The position numbers and the translations under genes were made by a program. A DNA stretch of 38,658 bases from a bacterium. GTDB taxonomy: Bacteria; Thermodesulfobiota; Thermodesulfobiia; Thermodesulfobiales; Thermodesulfobiaceae. Under the pieces are notes generated by a model that was given only the letters and a program-made list of their open reading frames with translations, ran no database searches and was not told where the DNA came from. Positions 1 through 9,290 of this stretch are shown here, in pieces (position 1 is the stretch's first letter; each line of letters opens with the position of its first letter). The DNA lies in NCBI GenBank assembly GCA_021783475.1, contig JAJXTU010000008.1, forward strand, positions 1-38,658, in the 5' to 3' direction.

Positions 1-1
1 T

Positions 2-475
2 ATGATAGAAGAGGGATTAAGAGAAAATATAAGTCTTTACTTTAAGCTTGCAGCCTTAAAGTATTATAAAGATAGTTTTGAAGAATTGAAAAAAATATTT
101 GCATTAGTGTATCATAGTATAAAAGAGCAAGGACTTGATTTATTAAATGAAGAGATTTTAATTGTAATAAACTACGTTTCCATAAATTATGGCCCAGAAA
201 AAACACAAGAGTTAATTTCAGAGATAGGAGGCGAAGAAGAGTTGATAACCTTAACTAAGAAGTGGAAGATGGAAGGCGAAAGAGAAGGTGAATTACGAGG
301 CAGGCTACTTGATGCTCAGGATATGGTATTAAACGCCATTGAGGCAAAATTTGATGCTATTTCGCCTGAAATAGAGAGCAAAGTTAAAAGCATCTCGGAT
401 AGAGAGAGGCTGAAAAATATAATGAAAGCTATGTTTAAAATTAACAGCATAAAAGAGCTTGAGGGCTTACTATAA
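2..475 (+). CDS. Rpn-family nuclease/putative transposase, C-terminal part (runs off left edge)
   Basis: The 157 visible residues look like the C-terminal half of a PD-(D/E)XK nuclease of the Rpn/YhgA 'recombination-promoting nuclease' group. The family's usual tail is visible: a charged Gly/Glu-rich linker (EGEREGELRGR, about residues 91-101) followed by a helical end ending in a leucine-rich segment. The catalytic nuclease core would lie upstream, outside the window. The first ATG at base 2 is probably internal, so the gene is likely partial at its 5' end. Family members are often present in many copies and often broken. No partner gene is adjacent. The assignment rests on tail composition only, and a coiled-coil hypothetical protein is the alternative. 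Confidence 0.55.
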   Translation: MIEEGLRENISLYFKLAALKYYKDSFEELKKIFALVYHSIKEQGLDLLNEEILIVINYVSINYGPEKTQELISEIGGEEELITLTKKWKMEGEREGELRGRLLDAQDMVLNAIEAKFDAISPEIESKVKSISDRERLKNIMKAMFKINSIKELEGLL

Positions 476-643
476 ATTCAAAAAACAGATCTCTTATTAA
501 CTTGTACCAAAAAACAAAAATATTACTCACTTTTTAGCAGTAAATAAAAAGCTTGAATTCTTTGAATTATCAGCAATTATTGAGACTTTTGTTTGCTCTA
601 ACTGTCAAAACTGAAATTATATAATTTTTTAAGGAGTGCAATA
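476..643. other. Intergenic gap before doxDA
   Basis: This AT-rich gap separates the Rpn-like stop from doxDA. An AAGGAG ribosome binding site at 631-636 serves the ATG at 644. A TATAAT-like stretch at 620-625 is too close to the ribosome binding site to be a convincing -10. I see no clear terminator hairpin and no RNA gene. Confidence 0.4.
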
Positions 644-1660
644 ATGCAATCAGGCAAAAAGGTTTCATTTGATAGTATATCTGATCTTATCATCCCTATC
701 AGATTAATTTTAGGCTGGCAATTTTTCAGTGCATTTCTAAGAAGGGTGGTAAACGCGCCAGAAAAACTAGATCCAAATTCATCTGCATATATGGGACATG
801 CATTCAATCACTTTTTGCCGCATGCGCTTTTCATTAAACCAATGATAGAGTTTTTAATCACTCACGTTCATTTACTTTATATTTTCTTATTCACTTTTAC
901 TATTATTGAAGGCTTGGTAGGTATAGGGTTAATTTTTGGCTTGTTAACTAGGTTATCTGCACTCGGAGCAGCTCTACTGTCATTTGGCATACTCCTGGGT
1001 TCTGGCTGGCTGGGATCGACTTGTGTAGACGAGTGGCAAATAGGCATTGCAGGAATTGGCTGTGGAATAGTTGTTATGTGTTTTGGAGGCGGACAATTTT
1101 CTATAGATTGCCTTCTCTTCAGAAAAAAAACTTCAAAAATTCTAAAGTTACTTACGTCTGGCCCATTAGATCTAAACAGTGCTCAGATAAGAAATATTGC
1201 CTTAATTTTTAGCTTAGTCACAGTCTTTATAACTCTTTTTACATATCAAGCACTGCACAACGGCCTCTACGGCAAACTATATAACCTTTCAAAAGTGCCA
1301 AAAATAGAAATCTTAAGCGCAAATTTATACGACAACGGAGAACTGAAGATGCTTATTTACAGGGTTGACGGACCAGATACATACGGGGCGTTTGTTAGAC
1401 AAATTATTGTATCTAATGACTCTGGCAATATAGTTGAAACCATTAATCCAAATGAAGCAAACGTTGACAGATCCAAAATTAAAAATTTTTACTTTAACAA
1501 GATAGTGCCCAATAAATATAGCTTAGTAGTGCCCCTTGGCGCTAAGGCTGAGGTAGACCTTTTGCCAAACCAAAATATAAAGCTCGAAAAAGGGCAATAC
1601 AAAGTAGAATTGATTGATATAAGCGGTCTAAAGTGGACAAAAGATGTAAACGTGAACTGA
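644..1660 (+). CDS. doxDA: Thiosulfate:quinone oxidoreductase, fused DoxD-DoxA subunits
   Basis: This 338-residue membrane protein combines the two subunits of thiosulfate:quinone oxidoreductase, which oxidises thiosulfate to tetrathionate and reduces the membrane quinone pool. Residues about 12-170 are DoxD-like: several hydrophobic helices and the motif GSTCVDEWQIGIAG (around 125-138). A further hydrophobic helix with YQALHNGLYG (about 200-210) leads into a soluble DoxA-like domain to the C-terminus. Acidianus has separate DoxD and DoxA polypeptides, while bacterial homologues are commonly fused as here. The start is supported by AAGGAG 7 nt upstream. It appears to be a single-gene unit; sbcD begins 44 nt downstream with its own ribosome binding site. 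The family assignment is confident. Thiosulfate activity in this organism is inferred. Confidence 0.85.
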   Translation: MQSGKKVSFDSISDLIIPIRLILGWQFFSAFLRRVVNAPEKLDPNSSAYMGHAFNHFLPHALFIKPMIEFLITHVHLLYIFLFTFTIIEGLVGIGLIFGLLTRLSALGAALLSFGILLGSGWLGSTCVDEWQIGIAGIGCGIVVMCFGGGQFSIDCLLFRKKTSKILKLLTSGPLDLNSAQIRNIALIFSLVTVFITLFTYQALHNGLYGKLYNLSKVPKIEILSANLYDNGELKMLIYRVDGPDTYGAFVRQIIVSNDSGNIVETINPNEANVDRSKIKNFYFNKIVPNKYSLVVPLGAKAEVDLLPNQNIKLEKGQYKVELIDISGLKWTKDVNVN

Positions 1661-1704
1661 GTTTAACAGATTTTCTAAACTGTAAGTTTATTTAAGGAGA
1701 AAAT

Positions 1705-2958
1705 TTGAATAAAATAAAGCCATTGAGGGTTCTGCATACGTCTGATTGGCATATTGGAGACACCATCTGTTCAAAGAGAAGATATGATGAGTTTGAACTT
1801 GCTCTAAATTGGCTATATAGCGTAATAGAAGAAAGAGATGTCGATATAGTGCTAATATCTGGAGATATCTTTAACACAAGCACTCCAAGCAGTCAGGCAC
1901 AAGAGCTATATTACAGATTTTTGCACAATATATCCAAATCAAGATGCAAACACGTTGTGATTACTGCTGGCAATCACGACTCGCCTTCTTTTTTGTCAGC
2001 ACCAAAAGAGATATTAAAGGCATTAAACGTTCACGTAATAGGGTCAATTTCAGACAACTTAGAAGATGAAGTTGTAGTTTTGTCAGACAATGAAAACAAA
2101 CCCATCCTAATAGTCTGTGCAGTGCCGTATTTAAGAGAAAAGGACATAAGGCTTCCTGAAGAGGGAGAGACCATTGGCGAAAAAGAGAATAGTGTTGTCA
2201 AGGGTATCAAGAATCACTACGAACAGGTCTTTGAGATTGCAAAGAATAAAAAGAACGATTTAGGACTGGATATCCCAATAATCATAATGGGACATCTTTT
2301 CTTAAGCTCTGCCGAGCTATCAGATGACGATGGTGTAAGAGATCTCTACGTAGGGTCTCTTTGCCAGATACCAGCAGAACTTCTGCCACAAGAAGCCGAC
2401 TACATCGCTCTTGGTCACATCCACACTCCACAATCAATAAACAAAAGTGAAAAAATTAGATACTCTGGATCTTTATTGCCAATGAACTTTAAACCATACG
2501 AACAAAAGAAGGAGATTTTCTTAGCTGAATTCTATAATGAAAATTTAACTGTAGAAAGTATCGAAGTGCCAAAAAAGAGAGATTTAATTTCTATAAGCGG
2601 CACAATTGAAGAAATAGCCAACAAAATAGGGGGTTTATCCCAGACGGATAAAGAATATTATCTGGAGGTAGCATACACAGGAGAAGAGATAATATCCAAT
2701 TTAAAGGAACAAATTGAGAGCTTGCCCAAATCAAACAAAATAGAGATATTAAAAATTAAAAACGCTAGATTGTACAGCTCTTTAGAAGAAGAATACAAAA
2801 TTGTTGATGAAGAATTAGAATTAGGACCTCTTGAAATGTTTGAAAGGTGTCTGGATGAAAACTCTATACAAGAAGAACAAAGAGTTGGACTGAGAAATGT
2901 CTTTAAAGAAATCCTAAAATCTATGAGCGAAAAGGACTTGCTAAGTGAAGATTCTTAA
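1705..2958 (+). CDS. sbcD: Exonuclease SbcD (Mre11-type nuclease subunit)
   Basis: This is the metallophosphoesterase subunit of the SbcCD complex, which cleaves hairpins and processes DNA double-strand ends. All five phosphoesterase motifs are visible in order: HTSDWHIG near residue 13, SGDIFNTSTPS near 52, TAGNHDSPSF near 90, MGHLFLSS near 195 and ALGHIHTPQ near 235. These supply the Asp, His and Asn ligands of the two-metal centre. At 417 residues it has normal family length, with a C-terminal capping domain. The TTG start is chosen because AAGGAG lies 6 nt upstream. Its stop overlaps the sbcC start by 14 nt, so the two are translationally coupled, as is usual for sbcDC operons. Confidence 0.93.
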   Translation: MNKIKPLRVLHTSDWHIGDTICSKRRYDEFELALNWLYSVIEERDVDIVLISGDIFNTSTPSSQAQELYYRFLHNISKSRCKHVVITAGNHDSPSFLSAPKEILKALNVHVIGSISDNLEDEVVVLSDNENKPILIVCAVPYLREKDIRLPEEGETIGEKENSVVKGIKNHYEQVFEIAKNKKNDLGLDIPIIIMGHLFLSSAELSDDDGVRDLYVGSLCQIPAELLPQEADYIALGHIHTPQSINKSEKIRYSGSLLPMNFKPYEQKKEIFLAEFYNENLTVESIEVPKKRDLISISGTIEEIANKIGGLSQTDKEYYLEVAYTGEEIISNLKEQIESLPKSNKIEILKIKNARLYSSLEEEYKIVDEELELGPLEMFERCLDENSIQEEQRVGLRNVFKEILKSMSEKDLLSEDS

Positions 2959-5900
2959 AATCAGGCTAAAAAATATAAATTCACTTTACAACGAATGGTC
3001 GATAGACTTTGCTCATCCTGAATTTACATCAAGTTCTATATTTTTAATCACAGGTCAAACCGGATCTGGAAAATCTACTATATTGGACGCCATCTCCCTT
3101 GCTCTGTACGGAAGGACGCCAAGATTGGACAAAATTTCTAAAAACAACAACGAATTAATGTCAAGGAATACGCAGGATTGTTTTTCAGAAGTTACTTTTG
3201 AGACACAAAAGGGCGTATATAGAGCGTATTGGGGACAAAATAGGGCTAGACTTAAGATATCAGGTGAGTTGCAAACGCCAAAAAGAGAGTTGTTTGATAT
3301 TAAAAATAATAAAATTTTAGAAACAAAAATAAACAAGGTAGAAGAAAAAATAAATGAAATAACAGGAATGAGCTACGATCAGTTTACAAGATCTATTCTC
3401 CTGGCACAGGGCGATTTCGCATCCTTCTTGAAGGCAAATCTTGATGAGAGATCTGCCATTCTTGAACAGATTACTGGCACAAAGATTTACAGCGAAATAT
3501 CTATATACGTCCACGAAAAAAAGAAAGCCGAACAAGGGGGGCTAAATTCACTTATAAAAGAGCTTGAGGGTTTAAAAATGCTAACCCTTGAAGATGAAGA
3601 CAAGCTTCAACTCGATTACAACAATTGTTTAACACAAGAAAAAATATATGATGAAGAGCTTGCACAGTTAAACGATGCAGCCAATAAAAAGATAAGGGAA
3701 AAAGAGCTTGAGATTGAATTAGAAAGCCTAGGGGAAGCCCTTTCAAACATCAAACAAAGGCTCATAAACTTTGAGCCACAGAAATTAAGGTTAGAAAGGG
3801 CTAAAGAGGCAAAAAAACTTTATCCTGAATATAAAGAATTACAAAATTTGGAAGAATCCCTGAAAAACATAAACACTTATTTAAGCAAAAAAGAAGAAGA
3901 GAATAGAAAACTAAGTAAACAACGTGAAGACTCAAGAATCAAATTTGAGAGTATAAAAATAAATTTACAAAGAAGAGAAGAAGATAGAGATTCATTAGAA
4001 CCCATTCTAAAAGGGGTTAGGAAACTTGATTCGGATATACAAAGTAAAGGCGAAAACCTGGAGATCTATAAAGGTTTGCTAAACAAGGCTGAAGAAGATA
4101 GAGTCAAGAGCATAGAACAAATTGAATCTATAAAAAGTGATATAACCAAAATTGAAGAAGAGATTGAGAGTTTGAAGAAATACATAACCCAAAACAGTGC
4201 ATTTGAGGGCATAAACAATATTCTTCCTGAGTTAAAAACTGCTATTGAAATAGTAAAAGATTTAAATAACAGAATCCTTGAAAACGAAGAAGAGTTAAAG
4301 GCTGCTCACAAGAAAGAAGAAGAAGCATCCCTTGATATCCATACTGACTCAGATGAGCTAAATAAAAAAACAAAAGACTTAGAACGACTCTCTTCAGAGG
4401 CAAAACTGCTTGATGAAGAAGCCAACAAAATATTGTCTAATAGAACTATTGATGATTTAAAGAGTCTGTTAGATAAGAAAAAGTCCGACAAATTTTATCT
4501 CGAAATGTGTAAGTCTAAACAGAGGGAGATTCAAGACTGCGATCTTGATATAAAAAAAGAGATTGAAAACTATGAGTCTCTGAAATTAAAAAAGGTGGAT
4601 TTAGAAAGAGAAAGAGACAGAAAAGAAGGCGAAAAGAGATTGATTGAAGAGTTTTTAGCTGAAAACAAAAAAAAATACGACGAGTTCAACATCCTAAAAA
4701 GTTTTGAAAGTGCAAGGGGATTGTTAAAAGAAGGCGAGCCATGCCCTGTGTGCGGCTCAGTCCATCACCCTTACAAACAAGGTGGAGATATTTTAATTGA
4801 CAATTCCTTAGTAGAAGAATACAACAAAAGAGCAAAATATCTGGAAACCATTAAAGATGCTTTATCTGAAGTCAATACACAACTTACACTATTAGAAAAC
4901 AGGCTTGAAAATAGCGCCTTTGAAAAAGATAGGCTTGAAAAGATTAAAAATGATTTGCTTAATAAGTTTAAAGACAATGAAGACAAAATAAGCTATCAGA
5001 TAGATATTAATTTCTTAGAAGCCGAGATAGAAAAAAATGAACTTAATATAAAAGAATTGACAGATATGATTAGAAAATATGAATCGCTTAGAACTGATAT
5101 AGATAGGTTAAATAAAGAGCGTATAGATTTACAAGAAAGCTTAGGCAAGCTAAGAGAGGCTTTCAATATAAGAAAACAAAAAGCTGAAAATATCTCAGCC
5201 ACGATATCAAGTCTAACATCCGAAAAAAAGCGGCTGACAGAACAGATAATTTCACATGAAGAGAGAGTACTATCTATATTAAAAGAATATGGCTTTGATA
5301 AGGATTACCTTAAAGAATTAGATAATGTTTATTTAGACCTCAAAAGAAAATCAGAAGACTTTCTTAAAAAGAAAAGTTTTGTTGAAAGACTCCAGGTAGA
5401 AAGAAAAAATAAGATTGAGTCCTTAAACAAAGGGGTGCAAGATGCCCAGCAAATGCAAGAAGAAATAGGAAAATATAAGGCTCAATTTGACGAAGTCAAC
5501 GAGACCATTGAGGGCTTGAAATTAAAAAGATTTGAGATCTTCAAAGACGACGATCCTGATAAATGCGAAAAAAAAATAAGACTTGAGATAAACAAGCTAA
5601 ATATGGATCTTAATGCTGAAAAAAATATTTTAAACGATTCAGAAAATAAGCTGTCTTTTTTAAAGGGCAAAATTGAGAGCATGAAGCAAGAAAAACTTAA
5701 GACAGAAGATTCTCTTCAGACCAAAAAACATAAGTTTGAAGATCTTTTAAAGGAATATGATTTTGCAAACAAAGAAGACTTTGAAGAGTCATTGCTCACA
5801 GATGAAGATTTAATATATTTAACTAAAGAACTTGATAGGTTGGAAAAAGATAGCGAACTAACCACTGTAAAGATAGGTGAAAAGAGAAAAGAATTAGACG

Positions 5901-6610
5901 TTATAAAAAGTCATTTTGAAGGAAGAGATATAACACTTGATCAAATAAACAATAAGATAGATTCCCTAAAGTCTCAGCTAAAAGACGTTAGAGAAAATAT
6001 GGGCTCAATAAAGCAAAAGTTGTCTGCAAATAGCAAGATAAAAGAATCGCACTCAGAATTATCAAGAAAGATAAAGTTAAGGGAAGAGGATCTAAATAAA
6101 TATAATATATTATGCGATCTCATCGGTTCGTCTGATGGCAAAAAATTCAGGAGTTTCGCGCAAGAGTTAACTTTTGACATCTTAATAAAACATGCAAATA
6201 GGCATCTAAAAAGGATAACGGACAGATATATCTTAACAAGGGACAAAAGGGAAAAACTTTGTTTTTCTGTAATAGACAACTATCAGGCAGGCGAGATAAG
6301 AAGCACAAAAAATTTATCCGGAGGAGAAAGCTTCATTGTAAGCCTTGCTTTGGCGCTTGGGCTATCTTCTATGTCAAGCAAGAACGTTAGGGTAGATTCC
6401 TTGTTCCTTGATGAAGGATTTGGTACACTAGACGAAGAGACCTTAGAAACCGCTCTTGATGCAATATCTAATTTAAAACAAGAAAATAAAATAATAGGCA
6501 TAATATCTCACCTCGCATACATACAAGAAAGAATTGGGACTCATATACGGGTTACGCAGAAACCAGGCGGAAAAAGTATAATTGTAGGGCCTGGAGTAAA
6601 ACGCTGTTAA
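2945..6610 (+). CDS. sbcC: Exonuclease SbcC (Rad50/SMC-like ATPase subunit)
   Basis: This is the ATPase partner of SbcD, 1221 residues long. The split ABC ATPase is at the two ends: Walker A GQTGSGKST (residues 37-45) at the N-terminus, and the signature LSGGESF (about 1124-1130) with Walker B SLFLDEGFG (about 1152-1160) at the C-terminus. Between them lie about 900 residues of Lys/Glu-rich antiparallel coiled coil. The apex is a zinc hook, CPVC (600-603), almost exactly mid-protein, which dimerises Rad50-type proteins through one zinc ion. The GTG start lies inside the 3' end of sbcD. All key motifs are intact, so the complex should be functional. Confidence 0.93.
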   Translation: MKILKIRLKNINSLYNEWSIDFAHPEFTSSSIFLITGQTGSGKSTILDAISLALYGRTPRLDKISKNNNELMSRNTQDCFSEVTFETQKGVYRAYWGQNRARLKISGELQTPKRELFDIKNNKILETKINKVEEKINEITGMSYDQFTRSILLAQGDFASFLKANLDERSAILEQITGTKIYSEISIYVHEKKKAEQGGLNSLIKELEGLKMLTLEDEDKLQLDYNNCLTQEKIYDEELAQLNDAANKKIREKELEIELESLGEALSNIKQRLINFEPQKLRLERAKEAKKLYPEYKELQNLEESLKNINTYLSKKEEENRKLSKQREDSRIKFESIKINLQRREEDRDSLEPILKGVRKLDSDIQSKGENLEIYKGLLNKAEEDRVKSIEQIESIKSDITKIEEEIESLKKYITQNSAFEGINNILPELKTAIEIVKDLNNRILENEEELKAAHKKEEEASLDIHTDSDELNKKTKDLERLSSEAKLLDEEANKILSNRTIDDLKSLLDKKKSDKFYLEMCKSKQREIQDCDLDIKKEIENYESLKLKKVDLERERDRKEGEKRLIEEFLAENKKKYDEFNILKSFESARGLLKEGEPCPVCGSVHHPYKQGGDILIDNSLVEEYNKRAKYLETIKDALSEVNTQLTLLENRLENSAFEKDRLEKIKNDLLNKFKDNEDKISYQIDINFLEAEIEKNELNIKELTDMIRKYESLRTDIDRLNKERIDLQESLGKLREAFNIRKQKAENISATISSLTSEKKRLTEQIISHEERVLSILKEYGFDKDYLKELDNVYLDLKRKSEDFLKKKSFVERLQVERKNKIESLNKGVQDAQQMQEEIGKYKAQFDEVNETIEGLKLKRFEIFKDDDPDKCEKKIRLEINKLNMDLNAEKNILNDSENKLSFLKGKIESMKQEKLKTEDSLQTKKHKFEDLLKEYDFANKEDFEESLLTDEDLIYLTKELDRLEKDSELTTVKIGEKRKELDVIKSHFEGRDITLDQINNKIDSLKSQLKDVRENMGSIKQKLSANSKIKESHSELSRKIKLREEDLNKYNILCDLIGSSDGKKFRSFAQELTFDILIKHANRHLKRITDRYILTRDKREKLCFSVIDNYQAGEIRSTKNLSGGESFIVSLALALGLSSMSSKNVRVDSLFLDEGFGTLDEETLETALDAISNLKQENKIIGIISHLAYIQERIGTHIRVTQKPGGKSIIVGPGVKRC

Positions 6611-6672
6611 CTGAAAGGGATAATTAGTATAAAATTAACTCATATTATAGATAAGGAGTCAAATAAATAATC

Positions 6673-9135
6673 TTGGAAAATATCCTAAGATCTTCAGAAA
6701 AAAAAATCATCACAATACCAGAATTGCTGTCCCCCGCAGGCGACTTTGACACTCTAAAAGCTGCCATATTTGCTGGAGCAGATGCTGTTTATTTTGGAGC
6801 AAGAAATTTCTCAGCAAGAAATAGTGCAAAAAATTTTGATAAAGAAGAGATTAAGAGTGCGATTCAGTTTGCACACGAAAGAAACGCAAAATGCTACATA
6901 ACAGTCAATACTCTAATAAAAGACAGTGAGTTTTATGACTGCATGAACTTAATTGGTGATCTGCATGATCTAAAAACAGATGCAATAATTGTTCAAGACC
7001 TTGGACTAATATACCAGATTAGGAAAGAGTTTCCAGACTTAGAGATTCACGCAAGCACACAAACCACCACGACCTCTTTACATGGAGCGAAATTTTTAAA
7101 GGGTTTGGGTGTTTCAAGAGCAATACTCGCAAGAGAGCTCTCAATGCCTGAAATTTCAGAGATTGCCGAAGTAATGGATACAGAAATATTTGTTCACGGA
7201 GCACTCTGTTATTGCTACTCTGGACAGTGTCTTATGAGCGGTTTAATAGGTGGTAGATCTGGCAATAGAGGCAGGTGTGCACAACCGTGTAGAATGGAAT
7301 ACTCTCTCATAAAGGGCGAAGAGCTAATCAAAAAGGGGCACCTTCTGTCTATGAGGGACTTTTGTTTGTATCCCGTGTTACAAGAGATTGCAAAAACCAA
7401 AATAAAGTCTCTAAAGATAGAGGGCAGGCTAAAGTCAAGAACATACGTTGCAAACGTTACTCTCATTTACAGAAAGGCCTTAGATTCTATTAAAGAGATG
7501 TATTTATCTGGAAGTCAAGGGGCATTCGAGCCTTCAAAGAGCGATTTAGATGACCTGGCAGAATGTTTTAATAGAACTTTCACCACTTACAACTTAAAAG
7601 CACCTGTGCATCTCAGAAAACATTCTCAGATAAAATTAATAAAAAATAAAGAAAATACATTTATGGATAGTTCAAGACCAAACAACAGGGGTTTGTTTAT
7701 AGGAAGGGTTTGTTCTGATAAGGAAGGTAAATTTTCAGAGAACAGATTGTATTTCGAGCCCTCAAGGGAATGCAGGGAAAGTGATTGCTTTGTAATATTC
7801 TCTTCTCAGGGCAACATAACGCTTGAGTCAAATGATTTTTTCATACAAGATAATAAAGTTTTTATATCAAATTACCATATCAGGTCAAAAATACGCGAAG
7901 GAGATAGGGTTTTCAGGGTAAGAGCCAGCATCCTCGAAGAAAAGGCCAATGAAATATTTCGTCGTTCAATTAAAAGATATAGGGTAAAGGTCCACATAGA
8001 GCTAAATTCAGACAAGGTTACAGTAGAAGCTGACAACAAACAAGAAAAATTCATAAAACAGATAAACCTCGAGGTTGCTAAAAAACATCCAACTACGGTA
8101 GAATCCTTATCTGAAAAAATAAATACATTAGATCACCCATTTTCTTTCGAGATAGAACTAGAAAATAAGCAAAACTTAATGCTGCCTTTGAGCTCTGTAA
8201 AAGAGATCAAGAAGTTTCTCTTGTCAAAAGAAGAAAATCAAATCAAAGAAAATAAGTTGTATCTGGACAAGCTAATTATAAACAAGCCAAAAAGAATAAA
8301 TATTAACTCTAATTACATCTTTAGATTGTCTTCGATAAAGGATCTAAAAATAGCCATAGAAAATGGGGCAAAAACTATCATTTTTGGGCCTGAGGGATAT
8401 AAAGAAAAATTCTCTTACACCCCAGAAATATTTATGCAGGCTAAAGAAATGATCGAGAAAGCAAAGGGACAAATGATAATCTCAACCCCAAGAATTATAA
8501 GAAAAGAGTTCGATCTCATAGCTGACATTATAAAAAAACAAGTAAACCCAATAGTGTTGGTAGCAAACACCGCCATGCTTGACTTTGTCCTATCTGAAGG
8601 TATAAGTTTTGTAGTGGATCACTCTTTAAACGTTTTTAATTCTAACGCCTTGAAAATGATGCATGATTTGGGAGCGTCTATGGTACACGTCTCAAACGAA
8701 TTAAACCTTAGTGAAATTTCAAGTTTAAAAAACAATATCCCCTTAGAGATTACTGCTTATGGAAACTTAGAAATGATGGTCTCAGAAGGATGCGTAATTT
8801 TTTCACAAGATCAGTGTTCTTCAGTTTGCAAAGACCGCGATTTCTATCTTCAGGACAATGTGGTTAAGTATCCGATATTTATTGATGAAAGTTGCAGAAC
8901 ACACATCTTAAACGCCCATACGCAAAACCTTTACAACGATAAAGACACCCTTATGGACATTAAACTAAAACTTAGAATAGATCTGAGGGCTACGCAGGAA
9001 GATGAAATAGCAAAAATTGTCAAGGCATTCCTAAGCGAATCAAAGAACTATGATCTTTTTAACTCAAATCAAAACCGCGTTTCAAGAGATGAAAGAAAAT
9101 TTACAAAGGGTCACATATATAGAGGCGTAGAATAA
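6673..9135 (+). CDS. U32 family peptidase / RlhA-like protein with DUF3656-like region
   Basis: This 820-residue protein belongs to the U32 'collagenase-like' family. The TIM-barrel start is ELLSPAGDFDTLKAAIFAGA (about 17-36), and the Cys-rich family signature CYCYSGQC...GNRGRCAQPCR spans about residues 178-202. The C-terminal half has a second barrel-like segment. The long architecture matches E. coli RlhA (YdcP), which with prephenate-derived chemistry and Fe-S help hydroxylates a 23S rRNA cytidine; other U32 members act in ubiquinone synthesis or tRNA modification. Function here is therefore only a family-level call. The start is uncertain: GGAG (6655-6658) lies 14 nt before the TTG used, and only ATA and ATC codons lie between the in-frame stop and that TTG. 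Confidence 0.85.
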   Translation: MENILRSSEKKIITIPELLSPAGDFDTLKAAIFAGADAVYFGARNFSARNSAKNFDKEEIKSAIQFAHERNAKCYITVNTLIKDSEFYDCMNLIGDLHDLKTDAIIVQDLGLIYQIRKEFPDLEIHASTQTTTTSLHGAKFLKGLGVSRAILARELSMPEISEIAEVMDTEIFVHGALCYCYSGQCLMSGLIGGRSGNRGRCAQPCRMEYSLIKGEELIKKGHLLSMRDFCLYPVLQEIAKTKIKSLKIEGRLKSRTYVANVTLIYRKALDSIKEMYLSGSQGAFEPSKSDLDDLAECFNRTFTTYNLKAPVHLRKHSQIKLIKNKENTFMDSSRPNNRGLFIGRVCSDKEGKFSENRLYFEPSRECRESDCFVIFSSQGNITLESNDFFIQDNKVFISNYHIRSKIREGDRVFRVRASILEEKANEIFRRSIKRYRVKVHIELNSDKVTVEADNKQEKFIKQINLEVAKKHPTTVESLSEKINTLDHPFSFEIELENKQNLMLPLSSVKEIKKFLLSKEENQIKENKLYLDKLIINKPKRININSNYIFRLSSIKDLKIAIENGAKTIIFGPEGYKEKFSYTPEIFMQAKEMIEKAKGQMIISTPRIIRKEFDLIADIIKKQVNPIVLVANTAMLDFVLSEGISFVVDHSLNVFNSNALKMMHDLGASMVHVSNELNLSEISSLKNNIPLEITAYGNLEMMVSEGCVIFSQDQCSSVCKDRDFYLQDNVVKYPIFIDESCRTHILNAHTQNLYNDKDTLMDIKLKLRIDLRATQEDEIAKIVKAFLSESKNYDLFNSNQNRVSRDERKFTKGHIYRGVE

Positions 9136-9136
9136 A

Positions 9137-9250
9137 GTGAAGAACCCAATTTGGCAGATCTTGCTCAGGTTAGCCTGGTCAATATTGCTGCCCATATTAG
9201 TATATTTTTTGTTTGGAATAGTAATATATTTTATTTTTAAGCACATATAG
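9137..9250 (+). CDS. Possible 37-residue single-pass membrane peptide
   Basis: A short frame starts with GTG 1 nt after the U32 stop and runs 37 codons to TAG at 9248-9250. It begins MKNPIWQILLRLAW and continues with about 22 almost wholly hydrophobic residues (ILLPILVYFLFGIVIYF), ending FKHI. That is a basic, Trp-containing N-terminal segment followed by one transmembrane helix. A GAGG in the last codons of the U32 gene (9122-9125) could serve as ribosome binding site, giving translational coupling. I recognise no family. Chance AT-rich frames can also look hydrophobic, so confidence is moderate. Confidence 0.45.
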   Translation: MKNPIWQILLRLAWSILLPILVYFLFGIVIYFIFKHI

Positions 9251-9290
9251 TTTTATATCCCAGACAAAATATCTTCAAAAGGAGGCAGGA

